Below, piece after piece: positions 61,870 to 64,000 of a stretch of 64,000 nt of DNA; positions within the stretch are counted from its first letter, which is position 1; every line of letters begins with the position of its first letter. A program made the position numbers and the translations under genes. Origin of the DNA: Anadara kagoshimensis (taxonomy: Eukaryota > Mollusca > Bivalvia > Arcoida > Arcidae); NCBI GenBank assembly GCA_021292105.1, contig CM037869.1:26737536-26801535 (forward strand). Reading direction: 5' to 3'. The notes beneath the pieces are model-generated. The model worked only from the letters and a program-made list of their open reading frames with translations, searched no databases and had not been told where the DNA came from.

Positions 61870-63125
61870 GAGTACACCCTAAACCACGAAACTTGGTCAA
61901 TTAATGACTTGCCGCAGGCCCGAGCTGGCGGCAGTTTTTTTTAGATAACATTCTTCTATCTGAATGAAATTCCTGCCAGATCTTCTATTACTCTTAGAAA
62001 AAATGGTATAGTAGAACACTTGAACTGGACTCTGGACTTGGACTTACCAGCCCAGGCCTTTCTGTAAATTTTCAAGTAGACAAGAAGTTTCATAAAGTAG
62101 GCAGCAAGTCTGGAGTAATATGTATTGTAAAACATATTCAAGTAATGATAATTATAAGTGGAAGCAGGCAATAAATTTTTACTTTTTTTCCAACTCAAGA
62201 AAAGTAGCAGACAACTTTAATGGCCTTGCTGGCTTTATTCAAACCACTGACTTGCTATGCTATATTTAAACATTTATAACTTTGTTCGTTTTGACAATGA
62301 AAACCTCCATATCACAGCAGGATAAAGTAAAAAGGTAAATGATCATAGTATACTGTATATAATGTCAAAAGTGCAAGTCAGACTCCGAGTCCAAGTCCAG
62401 AGCCTACCGGTAAGTCTGAAGTTGAGATCTAGAGTCCAAGTCCAGAGCCTACCTGTAAGTCTGAAGTTGAGATCTAGAGTCCAAGTCCAGAGCCTACCTG
62501 TAAGTCTGAAGTTGAGATCTAGAGACCAAATCCAAGTCCAAAGCCTACCAGTAAGTCTGAAGTCCAGATCTAGAGTCCAAATCCAGGTTGAGACTCCATG
62601 TTCAAGGTCCAGTCCAGCTTTTCCATTTTACCAGAAAAAAATACTTAAGAGAACCCAGGATTTTTATGCCAAAAATAAATTATGTCTAGACAACCAAAAG
62701 TTAAATTCTGTAAAAAATGTGTGTAAAATACCATAAATAATTACAAAAGAATTTTAATTATCAAAAACTTTATGAAAAAGAAATTAGCTGGTATATAAAC
62801 CTTTTTACTGTTCATAAGGGTTAGTCATGCAAGAAATGTCGAGATAATTTAATTGTTGAAATAACTCGTTAATGACAAGACAATCAACAGACGGGTGTGA
62901 CAAATAGTTACTTAATTGACATTTTGTAAACTACCATACAAATATGTGAAATTTTAATAATAAATTCTCAATCTGTTCCACTATGGTAGCTACAATATAT
63001 GTTGGTAACGTTTTCTGTCCATAAGTTTGAGGTTCGATTCTGGTCCGATTATATCTGAAGCTTGATTATGGGCAGTTACTGTTCTTGATGTCTTAATAAT
63101 CAATTTTCAATCTCTTCATTATAAC
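61870..63125. other. Non-genic stretch with a 45-bp tandem repeat
   Basis: No gene recognised. 62378-62600 holds four to five units of about 45 bases (GTCCAAGTCCAGAGCCTACC then GTAAGTCTGAAGTTGAGATC); starts at 62389, 62434 and 62479. The words GTCCAAGTCCAG resemble the right arm of the inverted repeat at 57198-57824, so the two may be related. The open frame across the repeat is not considered a gene. Confidence 0.7.
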
Positions 63126-63129
63126 ATCA

Positions 63130-63410
63130 TGGTGTTAGCTTAGTTGCTAGAGTGCTTGTTTAATTTGGTCTACACATTGTCTGACAGTGCACATGTCGAC
63201 ATTGGTACCTAGACATTAAAGTCTGGCAATCCGATTGTTTCAGAGATAAGTGTGAAAGGACAGGGTTCTTGTTAAGCACACTGAATTTTGAAATAAAAGT
63301 GAATGATCCCTCAAAACCAATGTTGTTGATTTTTCTACGGGCACTTCAGTTTCCCGCACCATCTAAAAACTGATCTCATTGATATAAGGGAAATAATCTG
63401 ACCCTATTTT
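63130..63410 (+). repeat. tRNA-derived SINE (family B), diverged
   Basis: Head GGTGTTAGCTTAGTTGCTAG and tail words GGCACTTCAGTTTCCCGCACC, AACTGATCTCATTGATATAAG. Divergence puts it among the older copies. Confidence 0.5.
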
Positions 63411-63487
63411 GAAGTTGCTCTTTTCAACTAATGCATTAGCACAGGCTGGCAATTCCGCCTTTTGTTGAATGAATAATCTAATTAAAA

Positions 63488-63610
63488 GTGGTTTTATTTC
63501 TCTAGTCATTTATACTTTCTCTCTCTCTCCTCTCTCTCACTCTCTTGGTAAAGTGGTTTTATTTCTCTAGTCATTTATACTCTCTCTCTCTCTCTCTCTC
63601 CAGTTATCTC
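63488..63610. repeat. Tandem unit plus (CT)n tracts
   Basis: GTGGTTTTATTTCTCTAGTC followed by a CT tract occurs twice, about 65 bases apart; CT runs reach about 20 dinucleotides. Confidence 0.85.
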
Positions 63611-63884
63611 TCTCAATCTCTCCTATTTTTTATCATTAAAGTTAATACGCTGTAGATGTATTCCTAAAACATTTTTTTTTCAAATTCCAACATGGCTCAT
63701 CAACTTAAATATTTTACTACCACGGCTTACAAAAAAGACAGACATGTTTTAAAAGTTTTTATAACATTTACTAAGTGGGTATTTGAAAATGTTCCAACTT
63801 GGCAGAATACTGTATATATCTGTCTACATAATCTGTTTTTAAAACAGAATTCTGAAGTTAAAACTATGATAAGCAATATAATAC

Positions 63885-64000
63885 ACATAACGGTAATTTT
63901 CTGCAATACAGCAGTTTTCACAAATCAAAATTTAAGAGCATCAGTCTGGAGATCCAGAGCATCATAACGGTAATTTTCTGCAATACAGCAGTTTTCACAA
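63885..64000. repeat. 78-bp tandem repeat running off the window
   Basis: CATAACGGTAATTTTCTGCA and ACAGCAGTTTTCACAA occur at 63885 and again at 63963; the second unit is cut by the window end. Confidence 0.8.

Noticed and set aside
62362-62736. Repetitive open frame (VQVQSLPVSLKLRSR units)
   Set aside because: A 45-base unit is a multiple of three, so an open frame is expected by chance; no splice or similarity support.

Overview
The window looks like a gene-poor, AT-rich, repeat-laden stretch of an invertebrate genome, most likely a bivalve mollusc. Reasons: three intron-rich animal genes, all with GT-AG introns; tRNA-derived short interspersed elements (SINEs); abundant small foldback elements; and a repeat carrying the motif GGAGCACCYGG, whose layout recalls mussel and clam repeats I have seen. 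The species call is inference.

Three host genes are supported. (1) Plus strand, 135-11505: the 3' 15 exons of an anosmin-1 (ANOS1/KAL1) homologue, with the end of the cysteine-rich region, one WAP domain, four fibronectin III domains and a hydrophobic C-terminus. The exons sum to 2001 nt, in frame to the stop; the first exon(s) lie left of the window. (2) Minus strand, about 25642 down to 17558: a lysine-rich leucine-rich-repeat protein of nine exons. Its name is not recognised, and one exon has an apparent one-base frame problem. Its 3' UTR probably runs to a poly(A) signal near 14430. (3) Minus strand, 57141 down to 43144: a complete angiomotin (AMOT) homologue of 13 coding exons, 2244 nt and 747 residues, with PPPY and PPEY motifs, a long coiled coil and the family's C-terminal signature. 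A 3 kb 3' UTR probably ends near 40150. The genes share no obvious pathway: anosmin is secreted and binds heparan sulfate, while angiomotin is a cytoplasmic Hippo/junction scaffold.

Between and inside the genes lie at least 20 copies of one interspersed repeat (called R1 here), several tRNA-derived SINE families (two insertions have intact target duplications), many foldback elements (MITEs), a LINE endonuclease relic (about 29000-30030), and a 4.96 kb DNA transposon at 31742-36701 with long inverted arms and a 5-bp target duplication. That transposon contains mariner transposase relics, a SINE and a small MITE. Two small MITEs share the same kind of ends and also have 5-bp duplications.

The most unusual observations are two minisatellites that have copied splice sites of host genes. 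In angiomotin, seven 81/85-bp units each carry a PPPY-coding segment plus a 5' splice donor. In anosmin, four 82-85-bp units each carry the splice-acceptor region of the WAP exon. I saw no CRISPR array, rRNA, retrovirus-like or LTR element.
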